The notes under the pieces: model-generated | The model's input: only the letters and a program-made list of their open reading frames with translations | Told to the model about the DNA's origin: nothing | The model's database searches: none | Shown: positions 16,842 through 24,410 of the stretch, in pieces | Layout: each line of letters starts with the position of its first letter | Numbering within the stretch: position 1 is the stretch's first letter | Assembly: GCA_013298625.1 (NCBI GenBank) | Contig: JAAFIF010000088.1 | Span: 1 to 40,533, forward strand | Reading direction: 5' to 3' | Length of the DNA: 40,533 nt | From: Myxococcales bacterium | Lineage (GTDB): Bacteria; Myxococcota_A; Polyangia; Polyangiales; Ga0077539 | Program-made: the position numbers and the translations under genes

Positions 16842-17054
16842 GGCGCGCCATCAAGCTGGCGCGCTTGCGCGTGGCGCTGCCAACGTGCGCCCTGGCATCC
16901 GCCAGGGCTGAGGCAACCGGGGTTCTCCCACTGAAACACCCGCGCTTCATCACGCTGCCGCGCCCGTGCGCTCCCCGTCACCTGCCTCAGCTCGGGCCTC
17001 GTGCCCGAGCGCTTGTCGGCTTCCGCACGCAAGCGCGCCGACTCGACGGCGCGC
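16842..17054. repeat. REPIN/MITE-like element, copy 2 (tandem to copy 1)
   Basis: Nearly identical to copy 1 at an offset of 250 bp, with a few substitutions and small length changes near the right arm. It is followed by GCGCGAGGGCTTACGGCG, the beginning of a third, truncated unit. The tandem arrangement suggests expansion by unequal exchange after one insertion. Confidence 0.75.
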
Positions 17055-17099
17055 GAGGGCTTACGGCGTGGAGCCCCATCCACCATCGACGACACTCGA

Positions 17100-17984
17100 C
17101 TACGGGATCGAGCAGACCGACTCGAATCCAGGGGAGCACTCGGCGCCGCGGCACGCGCGGCAGACGTCGGATCCCGAGCAATATTGCAGGCGAATCGTCG
17201 CAGCACCGCCGCCGCCGGGCGCCTCGCAGTACCGCAAGCGCCTTCCGTCGTCGCAGCTCGCCATGAACGTCGCCGGGTTGCACGGCAGCAGCGTGTCGCA
17301 GTCGCGCACGGTCGCGCTGACCGTGCACAGCGGCGCGTCGCTGGGCGGATCGGCGTCGCGCCCTGCGTCCACGATCACGCCCGTGTCCAGCACGACGCCC
17401 GTGTCGACGATCACCCCGGTGTCCACACGAACGCCAGTGTCTACCCGCACGCCAGTGTCCACGATCACACCCGTGTCGGGGCGGGTCGCGACGTCCATCG
17501 CGCTGGCGTCCATGGGCGGTGCGAACACGTCGAGCGCGCTCGCGTCGCGAGGCGGCGGAGGGCCTGCGTCGTCGCTGGGATCGGGGCACGCCGAGCTCGA
17601 GTACGGGACGGGCTCGAGCCGACCGAACGTGGTCGAGCACACGAAGTGGTTGCTCGGGTGCTTGCAGAGCCGCTCGGCTTCTTGGGCGGTGAAGCAGTAG
17701 AGCGATCGCTGCTCGATGGCGCCGAAGCCGCGGCTGTAGCAGCGCATGTCCGACGGGCAGCAGCTGGTCCCGCCGCAGCGCGGGCGATCGACGGGATAGC
17801 AAAACGACTGGGTCATCCCGAAGAACTGCGAGGACAAGCAGTCCATGCCCTCGGGACAGCCGCCGCGCGCGCCGTTGGCTGGATCACAGGCGGTGGCGAC
17901 CGCGCTGTTGGCGGGGGTCGCAGGGCCGCACGCGAAGGCGAAGAGCGCGGCGATGGCGAGCGAAACGGTGCTGCGTCGTGGCAT
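17100..17984 (-). CDS. Cys-rich lipoprotein with a hexapeptide-repeat linker
   Basis: A 294-residue lipoprotein whose signal peptide ends at 'FAFAC' (Cys19). The N-terminal half is Cys-rich ('CCPSDMRCYSRGFG' and similar), probably disulphide-bonded outside the cytoplasm. It is followed by a linker of about six DTGVxV hexapeptides, then a second Cys-rich block to the C-terminus. No family was recognised. The last 40 codons occur again 650 bp downstream at 16450-16572. The frame extends upstream through the ABC permease gene, but the ATG at 17984 is set by the signal peptide. Its 3' end abuts the tandem repeat elements, which probably arose or inserted there. Confidence 0.75.
   Translation of the reverse strand: MPRRSTVSLAIAALFAFACGPATPANSAVATACDPANGARGGCPEGMDCLSSQFFGMTQSFCYPVDRPRCGGTSCCPSDMRCYSRGFGAIEQRSLYCFTAQEAERLCKHPSNHFVCSTTFGRLEPVPYSSSACPDPSDDAGPPPPRDASALDVFAPPMDASAMDVATRPDTGVIVDTGVRVDTGVRVDTGVIVDTGVVLDTGVIVDAGRDADPPSDAPLCTVSATVRDCDTLLPCNPATFMASCDDGRRLRYCEAPGGGGAATIRLQYCSGSDVCRACRGAECSPGFESVCSIP
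17369..17476 (-). repeat. 18-bp minisatellite inside the lipoprotein gene
   Basis: Six imperfect 18-bp units encode DTGVIV/DTGVRV/DTGVVL repeats forming an acidic linker between two Cys-rich domains. The unit length keeps the frame, so copy-number change would only lengthen or shorten the linker. Confidence 0.7.
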
Positions 17985-18018
17985 GACTGCTCTCGCTCGA
18001 CGGTAGCACCGGCGGGGT

Positions 18019-19068
18019 TTACGAGCGGCGAAGATCGAAGCGATGAACGCCGAGCCCGATGCTCGCGATCGCCCACAGCGCGAGGATCGCGAGGGGCGCA
18101 GCGAGGCCTCGCAACGAGGGGTCGAGCGCCGCGCGGCACGCGTCGACGAGCGCGGTCGAGGGCAATAGCTCTGCGATCGTCGCCAGCGCCGACGGCAGCT
18201 CGCGCACGGGAAAGAACGCTCCCGACAGCAACACCATCGGCGTCGCCGACGCGGCGAGCAGGTCGCCGTGGGTGTCTTCTTGTTCGATGACGGAGGCGAG
18301 CGCGAGGCCGATTCCCGCGAAGGCGAGCACACCAAGGAGGACCGCGGCGACCACACAAAGAACGGCCGAGGCAGAGGGCGCGCGGTGAAAGAGCAGCGCT
18401 CCGACGGCGAGCATGACCAGCGACTGGCCGACGGTCAGCGCGGCGCGGGCGCTGAGCTGCGAGAGCACGAGCGTGGTGGCGCGCAGGGGCGTAAGCGTGA
18501 GCCGCGCGAGCACGCGGCGTCGGCGCAGGCGCAACATGGGCAGGCCGAGGCCGTAGAGCCCGGAGAAGAGCGCTCCGAACGCGATCGCGCCCGGCAGCAA
18601 GCCACGCGCGTAGGCGCCCTTGGCGACGGGGACGGGACGCAGCTGCGCGTCGAGTCCGTCCATCACGAAGAGCGCGCGAACGGCGACCGCAGAGAGGCGC
18701 GCGCGGGGGCCGTGCTCGATCCACACCGTGGCTTGTTGCGACGATCGAGCGTCGCAGACCACGCGAAGCTCGACCCGCGCTTCGTCGAGGGCGCGGCGTC
18801 CTTCGCGCGCGTCGAGCGGGTAGATCGAGAGGGCGTCGGGCTCTCGGGCGAGCGCGGCGCGCGCGGCGACGTTGGCGCAGTCGAGGGCGACGGCGCGGCG
18901 CTCGTAGGGGTGCCCCTCGGCGAACACCAGCGCGAGCGAGAGCAAGAGCAGCGCGGGAAATCCCAAGAGAAACGCGACGGCGCTCCGCTCTCGTGCGGTC
19001 TCGGCCACCCTCGCCCGCGCGAGCACCCAAAACGCGTGTAGCTGCGCGAGGACCATGGTCTTGCTCAT
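18019..19068 (-). CDS. ABC-2-type transporter permease
   Basis: A 349-residue membrane protein. One membrane segment lies near residues 28-50 and is followed by an extracytoplasmic region of about 100 residues. Five or so segments lie in the C-terminal half, including 'AIAFGALFSGLYGLGLPML' and 'VLLGVLAFAGIGLALASVI'. The layout, with 'MVLLSGAFFPVRELPSALATIAELLP', is typical of ABC-2 permeases that export drugs, lipids or polysaccharides. Its ATG overlaps the stop of the ATPase gene by 4 bp (ATGA type), so the two are translationally coupled. The substrate cannot be told. Confidence 0.85.
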   Translation of the reverse strand: MSKTMVLAQLHAFWVLARARVAETARERSAVAFLLGFPALLLLSLALVFAEGHPYERRAVALDCANVAARAALAREPDALSIYPLDAREGRRALDEARVELRVVCDARSSQQATVWIEHGPRARLSAVAVRALFVMDGLDAQLRPVPVAKGAYARGLLPGAIAFGALFSGLYGLGLPMLRLRRRRVLARLTLTPLRATTLVLSQLSARAALTVGQSLVMLAVGALLFHRAPSASAVLCVVAAVLLGVLAFAGIGLALASVIEQEDTHGDLLAASATPMVLLSGAFFPVRELPSALATIAELLPSTALVDACRAALDPSLRGLAAPLAILALWAIASIGLGVHRFDLRRS

Positions 19069-19841
19069 GGTTCGGCTCCGTCGGACAGGGCGTCGAGAGC
19101 GCCGGTAGGGTCGATGGTCGAGCGGGTGGCGTGCTCGAAGAGCCCTTCGATCCCTCGCTGAGCGAACGGCTCTGGGAGCGCACGGACGAGGTCGGCGACG
19201 GGGCCGTGGGCGCGGACCGTTCCGCCGACGAGGATGACGACGGCGTCGGCGATGCGGGCGGCTTCGTGCAGGTCGTGCGTCGCGAAGAGCACCGCGCGGC
19301 GGGTCTTCTGCGCGCGAAGCCGCTCGAGCAGCGCGCGGCGCGCGGCCGGGTCCAGGTGATTGGTGGGCTCGTCCAGCACCAGCAGCGCAGGGTCCGTCGC
19401 GAGCGCGACCGCGAGCTGCAAGCGTCGCAGCTCACCGCCAGACAATCGGTCGACGCGGGTGTGTCTTCGATCGCCCAGCGCGCAGTCTGCGAGCACGCGC
19501 TCGGTCATCGCGCGGTCGCTGAAGAGCGCAGCGAAGAGCGCGGCGTACTCGTGCGCGGTCATCCCTTCGAACGCGCCTTCGTCTTGAAGCACCGCCGAGA
19601 GCGAGCCGCGCGGGGCGTCCCTGGGCGCGACGCCGTCTTCGAACAAGCGCACCGAGCCTGCGTCGGGCTCGCGCAGGCCGAGCAGGACCGAGAGGAGGGT
19701 GCTCTTTCCGGCGCCGTTGGGGCCGAGGAGCGCGGTGATTCCGCGGGGAGAAACGCTGCAGGTGACGCTGTCGAGCAGCGTGTGACCGTCGACGCGAACG
19801 GTGACTGCGTCGAGGCGCGCGGCGAAGTGATCGGGGGCCAT
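19065..19841 (-). CDS. ABC transporter ATP-binding protein
   Basis: A 258-residue ATPase. Walker A is 'GPNGAGKST' (about residues 40-48), the Q-loop is near 'LSAVLQDEGAF', the signature is 'LSGGELRRLQ', Walker B is 'LLVLDEP' with 'TNHLDP', and the H-loop is 'FATHD'. These are all the residues needed for ATP hydrolysis. It is the partner of the overlapping ABC-2 permease and belongs to the DrrA/CcmA-like group of export ATPases. The frame is open upstream to 20186 but the ATG at 19841 is right for the domain. It is divergent from the next gene; the 97-bp gap must hold both promoters. Confidence 0.93.
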   Translation of the reverse strand: MAPDHFAARLDAVTVRVDGHTLLDSVTCSVSPRGITALLGPNGAGKSTLLSVLLGLREPDAGSVRLFEDGVAPRDAPRGSLSAVLQDEGAFEGMTAHEYAALFAALFSDRAMTERVLADCALGDRRHTRVDRLSGGELRRLQLAVALATDPALLVLDEPTNHLDPAARRALLERLRAQKTRRAVLFATHDLHEAARIADAVVILVGGTVRAHGPVADLVRALPEPFAQRGIEGLFEHATRSTIDPTGALDALSDGAEP

Positions 19842-19938
19842 CGCTCGACGGTGAACGTACCGGACGACGCGGGGCCCGTGCGCGCTTCTCGTGGAGATTC
19901 GCGGCGCGCGATCGTTGTATGGTCTGTGACGCTCGACG

Positions 19939-20901
19939 ATGACGCACGCGATCACCACAGCGACGGCGACCCACGAGCAAGCGATCGCCGCGGACTTCGC
20001 AGCGGGGATCAACGCCGTCGCCCAGGTCGTCCACGGCGCGCAGGGCCGCGCGCGGCGCCTGCTCATCGAAGAGGTCGAGCACACCGACTGGGGCAAAGAA
20101 GTGGCGGTCGCCGTGGCGGACGCGATCGTGTTCAGCGCGTCCAACGAGGCCGACGGAGTGTCCGCCGAGAGCCAGTATCGGCACACGATCCTCGTGGCGC
20201 TCGACGAGCACGGCGCGCGGCTCGCGATGGTTCACTGCCGCGAATGGTACGCGCAGAAGCTGCTTCCCGCGGCGCTGCGTTGGGCGCGCGAGGCCCAAGG
20301 GATCGTGTCCTGGACGCGCGCTGGTCAGGTGATGCTCGTGCGCGACGGGCGCTTCGCGTTGGCTGCGCCTGCGCCAGCGCGGTCGCTCGCCGACAACGCG
20401 CAGCGATTGAGCGCGCACGGGTGGGTGGTGACGGCGACCGAGCAGGGCTTCAACGCGACGCGCGCGGTGAACAAGCGCGACTGGGTCTCGATGGTGATCG
20501 TGGTGACGTTCGCGGTGCTGCTGTTTCCGGTGGCGGCGGTGATCGCGCTGTGGATGGTCGCGAAGAAGCTCACGACCGGGCGTTGGCCGCGGGACGAGGG
20601 CGTCGTGGCCCCATGGCAGCGCGCGGAGGATCGCATCGCGATCGACTGCGCGCCGGGGCGATTGCGCGTCGTGCGCACGCAAGCGGGCAAGACCGTGATG
20701 GACAAGCAGCTCGATCGGGCGACGCTCTCGAGCGCGTACGCGGAGGGGGCGATCGCCACGGGCGGAGCGCTGCTGTTGATCGAGTCCGATCGGGTGACGA
20801 GCGTCGCGATGGGGCTGCGCGGCGAGCTCGCGCGCAACGACGATCAGAGCCAGTGCGCCGACGCGCTGCTCGAGGCGATCACCGCGGTGTGGATGCGGTG
20901 A
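19939..20901 (+). CDS. Hypothetical protein with one or two membrane segments
   Basis: A 320-residue protein without a recognised domain. Residues about 1-180 are a soluble-looking region ('AVADAIVFSASNEADG', 'TILVALDEHGARLAMVHCREWYAQKL'). A strongly hydrophobic segment 'MVIVVTFAVLLFPVAAVIALWMV' lies near residues 190-213. The C-terminal 100 residues are again soluble. No signal peptide is seen, so it may be anchored by the internal segment. It is divergent from the ABC transporter pair and is followed 51 bp later by another unknown gene on the same strand. Confidence 0.65.
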   Translation: MTHAITTATATHEQAIAADFAAGINAVAQVVHGAQGRARRLLIEEVEHTDWGKEVAVAVADAIVFSASNEADGVSAESQYRHTILVALDEHGARLAMVHCREWYAQKLLPAALRWAREAQGIVSWTRAGQVMLVRDGRFALAAPAPARSLADNAQRLSAHGWVVTATEQGFNATRAVNKRDWVSMVIVVTFAVLLFPVAAVIALWMVAKKLTTGRWPRDEGVVAPWQRAEDRIAIDCAPGRLRVVRTQAGKTVMDKQLDRATLSSAYAEGAIATGGALLLIESDRVTSVAMGLRGELARNDDQSQCADALLEAITAVWMR

Positions 20902-20952
20902 TGACGGCGAAGGGGGGTTGGAGCGCAGCGAGAGGTCGGTACCATCCTGCGG

Positions 20953-21675
20953 GTGAAGGCCAAACCGAAGCAGAGCGAGACACGCGCGCTGGCGACGACG
21001 GCGCTGGCGAAGAAGCAGAGCGCGATCGCGCGCGCCTATCAGGCCCAGATGCAGCAGATGCACGCGGCGCTGGTGAGCGAGAAGCGCGGCTGGGACAGCT
21101 ACTACGAGGCGGTCGACCGCGTCGTGAGCGAGAAGCTGTACGTCGCGGACGGCTACGACTCGGCGCGCGAGTGGCTCGCCGAGCACGTGAGCGACCCAGA
21201 GCGAACGGCGCTGCGCTACGCGCGCGTGGCGAGGCTCGCATCCCCCGAAGAGATCGCGAAGTACACGCCGACCAAGATCGACCTGGCCCTCTCGATCCGC
21301 GACGCGCGCGCGGCGAAGGACGCGAAGAAGAAGGGCGTCGAGCTCGAGCGATCGAGCGCGACGAAGGGGATCGACCTGAAGGCGCAGCGATACGAGGTGC
21401 TGCGAGAGGACGCGCGGGTGAAGGTCGACCTCGAAGAGGCGCGGACCCCAGAGCTGCGGGCGATCCTCGGGACGTTCTCGTCCGCGTCGCGCAAGCGCCC
21501 GCCGAGCGAGAGCGCGGTGTGCGTGGCGCTGAGGGCAGCGCTGCGCGAGGGCGCAGAGTGGGAGGGCGTCACGGTGAGCGAGCGCGACAGCGCGCTGACG
21601 ATCAGCGGGTTTCGGCCCGATCAGGTGAAGGCGTTGGCCGCGCTGCTGAGCGCTGCGGCGAAGAGCGCGGGGTAG
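20953..21675 (+). CDS. Hypothetical protein, helical and charged
   Basis: A 240-residue protein starting at a GTG. The first 70 residues are Lys/Ala/Gln-rich helix, likely coiled coil. The middle contains 'DGYDSAREWLAEHVSDPERTALRYARVARLASPEEIAKY' and the C-terminus a small folded region, 'WEGVTVSERDSALTISGFRPDQVKAL'. No membrane segment or known motif was found. The middle region loosely recalls ParB-related or excisionase-like helical proteins, but that is too weak to name. It follows the previous gene by 51 bp and may share its promoter. A hairpin repeat starts 5 bp after the stop and could terminate transcription. Confidence 0.6.
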   Translation: MKAKPKQSETRALATTALAKKQSAIARAYQAQMQQMHAALVSEKRGWDSYYEAVDRVVSEKLYVADGYDSAREWLAEHVSDPERTALRYARVARLASPEEIAKYTPTKIDLALSIRDARAAKDAKKKGVELERSSATKGIDLKAQRYEVLREDARVKVDLEEARTPELRAILGTFSSASRKRPPSESAVCVALRAALREGAEWEGVTVSERDSALTISGFRPDQVKALAALLSAAAKSAG

Positions 21676-21679
21676 CGCC

Positions 21680-21727
21680 GAGGCTTGCCACCTGGCGCCA
21701 TCGGGCTTGCCACCAGGGTGGCAAGCG
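21680..21727. repeat. CTTGCCACC hairpin repeat, copy 1
   Basis: A 48-bp sequence that recurs at 22412-22458 in the same orientation with about three substitutions and one indel. It contains the arms CTTGCCACC and GGTGGCAAG, able to form a 9-bp stem. It starts 5 bp after a stop codon, consistent with a terminator or REP-like role. Confidence 0.6.
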
Positions 21728-21824
21728 ATGTCGACGCGCGCGCGAATTCACGCGCAGAAAGTGTGCCGCGATCAGCCAACGCTGGCAGGGTGGCGCGGCG
21801 CTCGCGCGCCAGTTCGCGCTGCAA

Positions 21825-21830
21825 AAGGAG
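21825..21830 (+). promoter_or_regulatory. Ribosome binding site AAGGAG
   Basis: AAGGAG lies 6 nt before the ATG at 21837 and decides the start of the VOC gene within an open frame that otherwise extends thousands of bases upstream. Confidence 0.7.
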
Positions 21831-21836
21831 AGTTCG

Positions 21837-22199
21837 ATGAAGGTCGGATACGTAGTGCTCTATGTGAAGGACGCCGAGGCTTGTCGGAGGTTCTGGATCG
21901 AGCAGGTCGGGATGGTCGAGAAGAAGCGCATCGAGGCGGGCGCCTTCACGATCGCGAGGGTGGGGTTCGCAGAGCAGCCGTTCGCGTTCGAGCTCGTTCC
22001 GCTGGAGATGATGAAGGACAACCCCGATGGCCTCGACCTCGCGACGCCTTCGATCTGCTTTCATGTCGACGACCTCGAAGCCACGCACACGACGTTGGTC
22101 GCGCGAGGGGTGAAGGCCACCGACCCTGGCGAGCACATGGGCATGAAGAACTTCGCGTTCTCTGATCCCGAAGGTCGCTGGTTCGCCGTCACGCAGTGA
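21837..22199 (+). CDS. VOC-family (glyoxalase/dioxygenase-like) protein
   Basis: A 120-residue single-module VOC protein: 'MKVGYVVLYVKDAEACRRFWIEQVGM' at the start, 'ICFHVDDLEATHTTLVARGV' in the middle and 'FAFSDPEGRWFAVTQ' at the end. VOC proteins bind a divalent metal with His/Glu residues and act as glyoxalases, dioxygenases or antibiotic-binding proteins. The substrate here is unknown. It carries one of the best ribosome binding sites in the window. The gene is bracketed by two direct copies of a 48-bp hairpin repeat (21680-21727, 22412-22458). The 284 bp after the stop (22200-22483) hold the second repeat but no supported gene. Confidence 0.88.
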   Translation: MKVGYVVLYVKDAEACRRFWIEQVGMVEKKRIEAGAFTIARVGFAEQPFAFELVPLEMMKDNPDGLDLATPSICFHVDDLEATHTTLVARGVKATDPGEHMGMKNFAFSDPEGRWFAVTQ

Positions 22200-22411
22200 C
22201 GCTCCGCCGAGGGCGCGCGCTCGCTTCGCTTGGATCTCGCAGGGACCAGCTCGATCACCGCGTCGAGTCGGGCGTACGACGGATCGATGTGACCCCCGCC
22301 GCGGTCGTGGTATAGCCGCGAGCCGAGCACGAGCGAGATCGCGATCACGGGGCCCGCGGCGCTCGACGCGTGGGCGGTGCGCGCGTCAACATCCTCTACG
22401 CGCTCGACGCC

Positions 22412-22458
22412 GAGCCTTGCCACCCAGCGCCATCGGGCTTGCCACCGGGTGGCAAGCG
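22412..22458. repeat. CTTGCCACC hairpin repeat, copy 2
   Basis: Direct copy of the sequence at 21680-21727, one base shorter. It lies 25 bp beyond the stop codon of the minus-strand vWA lipoprotein gene. The CTTGCCACC and GGTGGCAAG arms are intact. Both copies thus lie just after gene ends, on opposite strands. Confidence 0.6.
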
Positions 22459-22483
22459 GCGGGGCCGCGTACAGCGGGCGCGC

Positions 22484-24061
22484 TCAGCGCGAGAGCGACG
22501 CGGCGACGCGGCGGACGATGCCGATCATCGAGACGGCGTAATTGGCGCTGCAAATCGACGCCACCATGCCGTTGCGGCAGGGCTGGCCGTTGCAGAGCGG
22601 CGCTTCGTCGAAGCGGCGAGCGACCTCGACGATGCGGCGCGACGGAAACGCCATGTACTGCGCGTTCGAGCACGGACGGGTCATGTCGTACGTGCTGCCC
22701 TGGCGGCGGCACGCGGGCACGACGTGCGAGCACATCGGGTCCATGTTGGCCTGACGCATCGAGAAGGGCCCCGCGGCCTCTTGCGTTCCGCTCACGGCGC
22801 GGGACGAGTCGCGGCCGTAGAAGTCATCGGGCCCGGACGGGCTCCGCGATCCGAGCAGCGCGTCCCAATCGGTCGTCTCTCCCCGCATCGGCACCGCGAC
22901 CGGAACACCCGTGATCGCAGCGAACACGATCCGCTCGGGGTGCCCGGGCTTGAGCGAAAGCAAGTCGTGCGTCCAACGATTGCTGATCCCCGCGGGGGCG
23001 GTGTTGACGTAGCGGTTGAGGTTCCAGTTGGGGTCGAGGCGATCGCCGGGCGTGTACAGGTAGAAGCGCAGGTCCGGGTTGGTCGGGTGCGCCCACGCGC
23101 CAGAGGCCGTGTTGTAGACGTCCTTCGCGTCCGAGCACGCGCCGTCGCCCTGCGTCGAGAAGCCCTCGTCGCGCGCGCAGTCGCGCACGGACCCGTCGTC
23201 TTCGTCGCTGAGCATGACGATCGCGAGCGCCGCGTCCTCCCGCACGAAGCCCGCGTTGGGGCTGGTGTTGCCAGCGGCGTCGCGGGCGTCGTGCCCGAGC
23301 AGCGCGCGCCACACGGACTCGAGCTGCGACTCGAGCCCGCACCCGTTGATGAAGATCCCCGCGTTGCACTTGAACCAGTCGGAGAACGCCGAAGGATCGC
23401 GGGTCGACGCGTTCATCCCCGGCACGTCGCAGGTCGGGTCCGCGGCGTTCGAGCAATACGTCATGAAGCTCGGAAACTGATTGACGTCGTTGCTGCAGAA
23501 CGACGGGCGAAATCCTGGCGGCGCGGTCACCGCGTTGGGCCTGCGCGGCGCCCACGGCAGGTGCCGCTGCATCGCGAACCCGTTGCGAATCGGGTTGAGC
23601 AACCCGTCGTCGCCACGATCGCTGTCATCGCAGCCCGGGACCATGAAGCCTGGCGTCCCCAGGTCCGTCGAGATCACGCCCACGTGCAGGTCCCGCACGG
23701 CGCGGTACATCGGCACGAGGTCTGGGTTCATCGGGTCGCACACGCGCGGCGTCCCCGGCGCGGCGCGCGAGACGCACGGCGGGTTGGTGAGCTGATCGAG
23801 CAGCGGCCCGAGCTGGGCCATGAACGTCGCCTGGTTTTCTGCCATCGATCCGCTGTTGTCGACGACGACGAGCAGGTCGAGCTTGCTCGTGGGCGGCAGC
23901 GGCCCGACGCCGCTGTCCGCCGGCAGCGCGCCGTCCGCGACCGCGCCGTCCGCGACCGCGCCGTCCATGACAGCGCCGTCGGGAGTGCCCACGGATTGAC
24001 CGCAGGCGGCGGCGAGCGCCGCGCACGCCAAGAAAGAGCCCCAGATCCCTGTTTTGTTCAT
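22484..24061 (-). CDS. von Willebrand factor A-domain lipoprotein
   Basis: A 525-residue lipoprotein with the signal peptide ending near 'ALAAAC' (Cys20), then a DGAVxDGAVAD repeat linker. A vWA fold begins at 'KLDLLVVVDNSGSM' with an intact DxSxS metal-binding (MIDAS) motif (Asp68, Ser70, Ser72), continues with 'LHVGVISTDLGTPG', and includes 'AALAIVMLSDEDDGS'. Long Cys-containing insertions fill the rest. Such surface vWA lipoproteins are frequent in myxobacteria; ligands are unknown. The frame is open to 24292, but the ATG at 24061 is fixed by the signal peptide and a GGGAGAA-like site upstream. It is divergent from the outer-membrane-like gene at 24411. Confidence 0.87.
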   Translation of the reverse strand: MNKTGIWGSFLACAALAAACGQSVGTPDGAVMDGAVADGAVADGALPADSGVGPLPPTSKLDLLVVVDNSGSMAENQATFMAQLGPLLDQLTNPPCVSRAAPGTPRVCDPMNPDLVPMYRAVRDLHVGVISTDLGTPGFMVPGCDDSDRGDDGLLNPIRNGFAMQRHLPWAPRRPNAVTAPPGFRPSFCSNDVNQFPSFMTYCSNAADPTCDVPGMNASTRDPSAFSDWFKCNAGIFINGCGLESQLESVWRALLGHDARDAAGNTSPNAGFVREDAALAIVMLSDEDDGSVRDCARDEGFSTQGDGACSDAKDVYNTASGAWAHPTNPDLRFYLYTPGDRLDPNWNLNRYVNTAPAGISNRWTHDLLSLKPGHPERIVFAAITGVPVAVPMRGETTDWDALLGSRSPSGPDDFYGRDSSRAVSGTQEAAGPFSMRQANMDPMCSHVVPACRRQGSTYDMTRPCSNAQYMAFPSRRIVEVARRFDEAPLCNGQPCRNGMVASICSANYAVSMIGIVRRVAASLSR

Positions 24062-24410
24062 CACGAAATTCTCCCGAGCGCTGTTCGCGGGAGCGGAAGC
24101 GGTGGCCATCGGTCGTCGCAGCCACGGTCCCATCGGACCCAATGCCTGCGGCTCCCGCGCGCCCGCGCTGCCTTCAGTGAGCCACCCCAGCGGCCGCCCA
24201 CACCCACGAACCCTTAACCACTGCGGTGTAGCAGGACTCGCCGCGCGAGAGCAACGGGCGTTGGCCCCGCGTCGACGCGCAGCTCGCTCCACGATGGCCC
24301 GCGGCAGGACCGTGCGACTCGATGTCGCAGCGGAGCTGTGGGGGTGCGCGCGAACGCTTCGCGCCCTCGGCGCTTCCCTTTCGCGCGCCGAATGTCACGC
24401 TTGTTTCGCA
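24062..24410. other. Divergent intergenic region
   Basis: About 350 bp between the vWA lipoprotein gene (minus) and the next gene (plus). Promoters for both should lie here. The patch AACCCTTAACCACTG near 24208 is relatively AT-rich, but no clear promoter elements can be named. The plus-strand frame is open throughout and an ATG at 24294 is possible for the downstream gene. Confidence 0.4.

Noticed and set aside
16573..17060. CRISPR-like array
   Set aside because: There are two long near-identical units at 250-bp spacing, not short repeats with unique spacers, and no cas genes.
18993..22199. A 1068-codon plus-strand open frame
   Set aside because: It runs antisense through the ABC genes and out of frame through two others. 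Only the last 120 codons (the VOC protein) have protein-like sequence and a ribosome binding site.
22061..22423. Minus-strand frame after the VOC gene with a protein-like stretch (AGPVIAISLVLGSRL)
   Set aside because: It overlaps the VOC coding region antisense and has no start signal or recognised domain. It might be a gene remnant, but there is not enough to call it.
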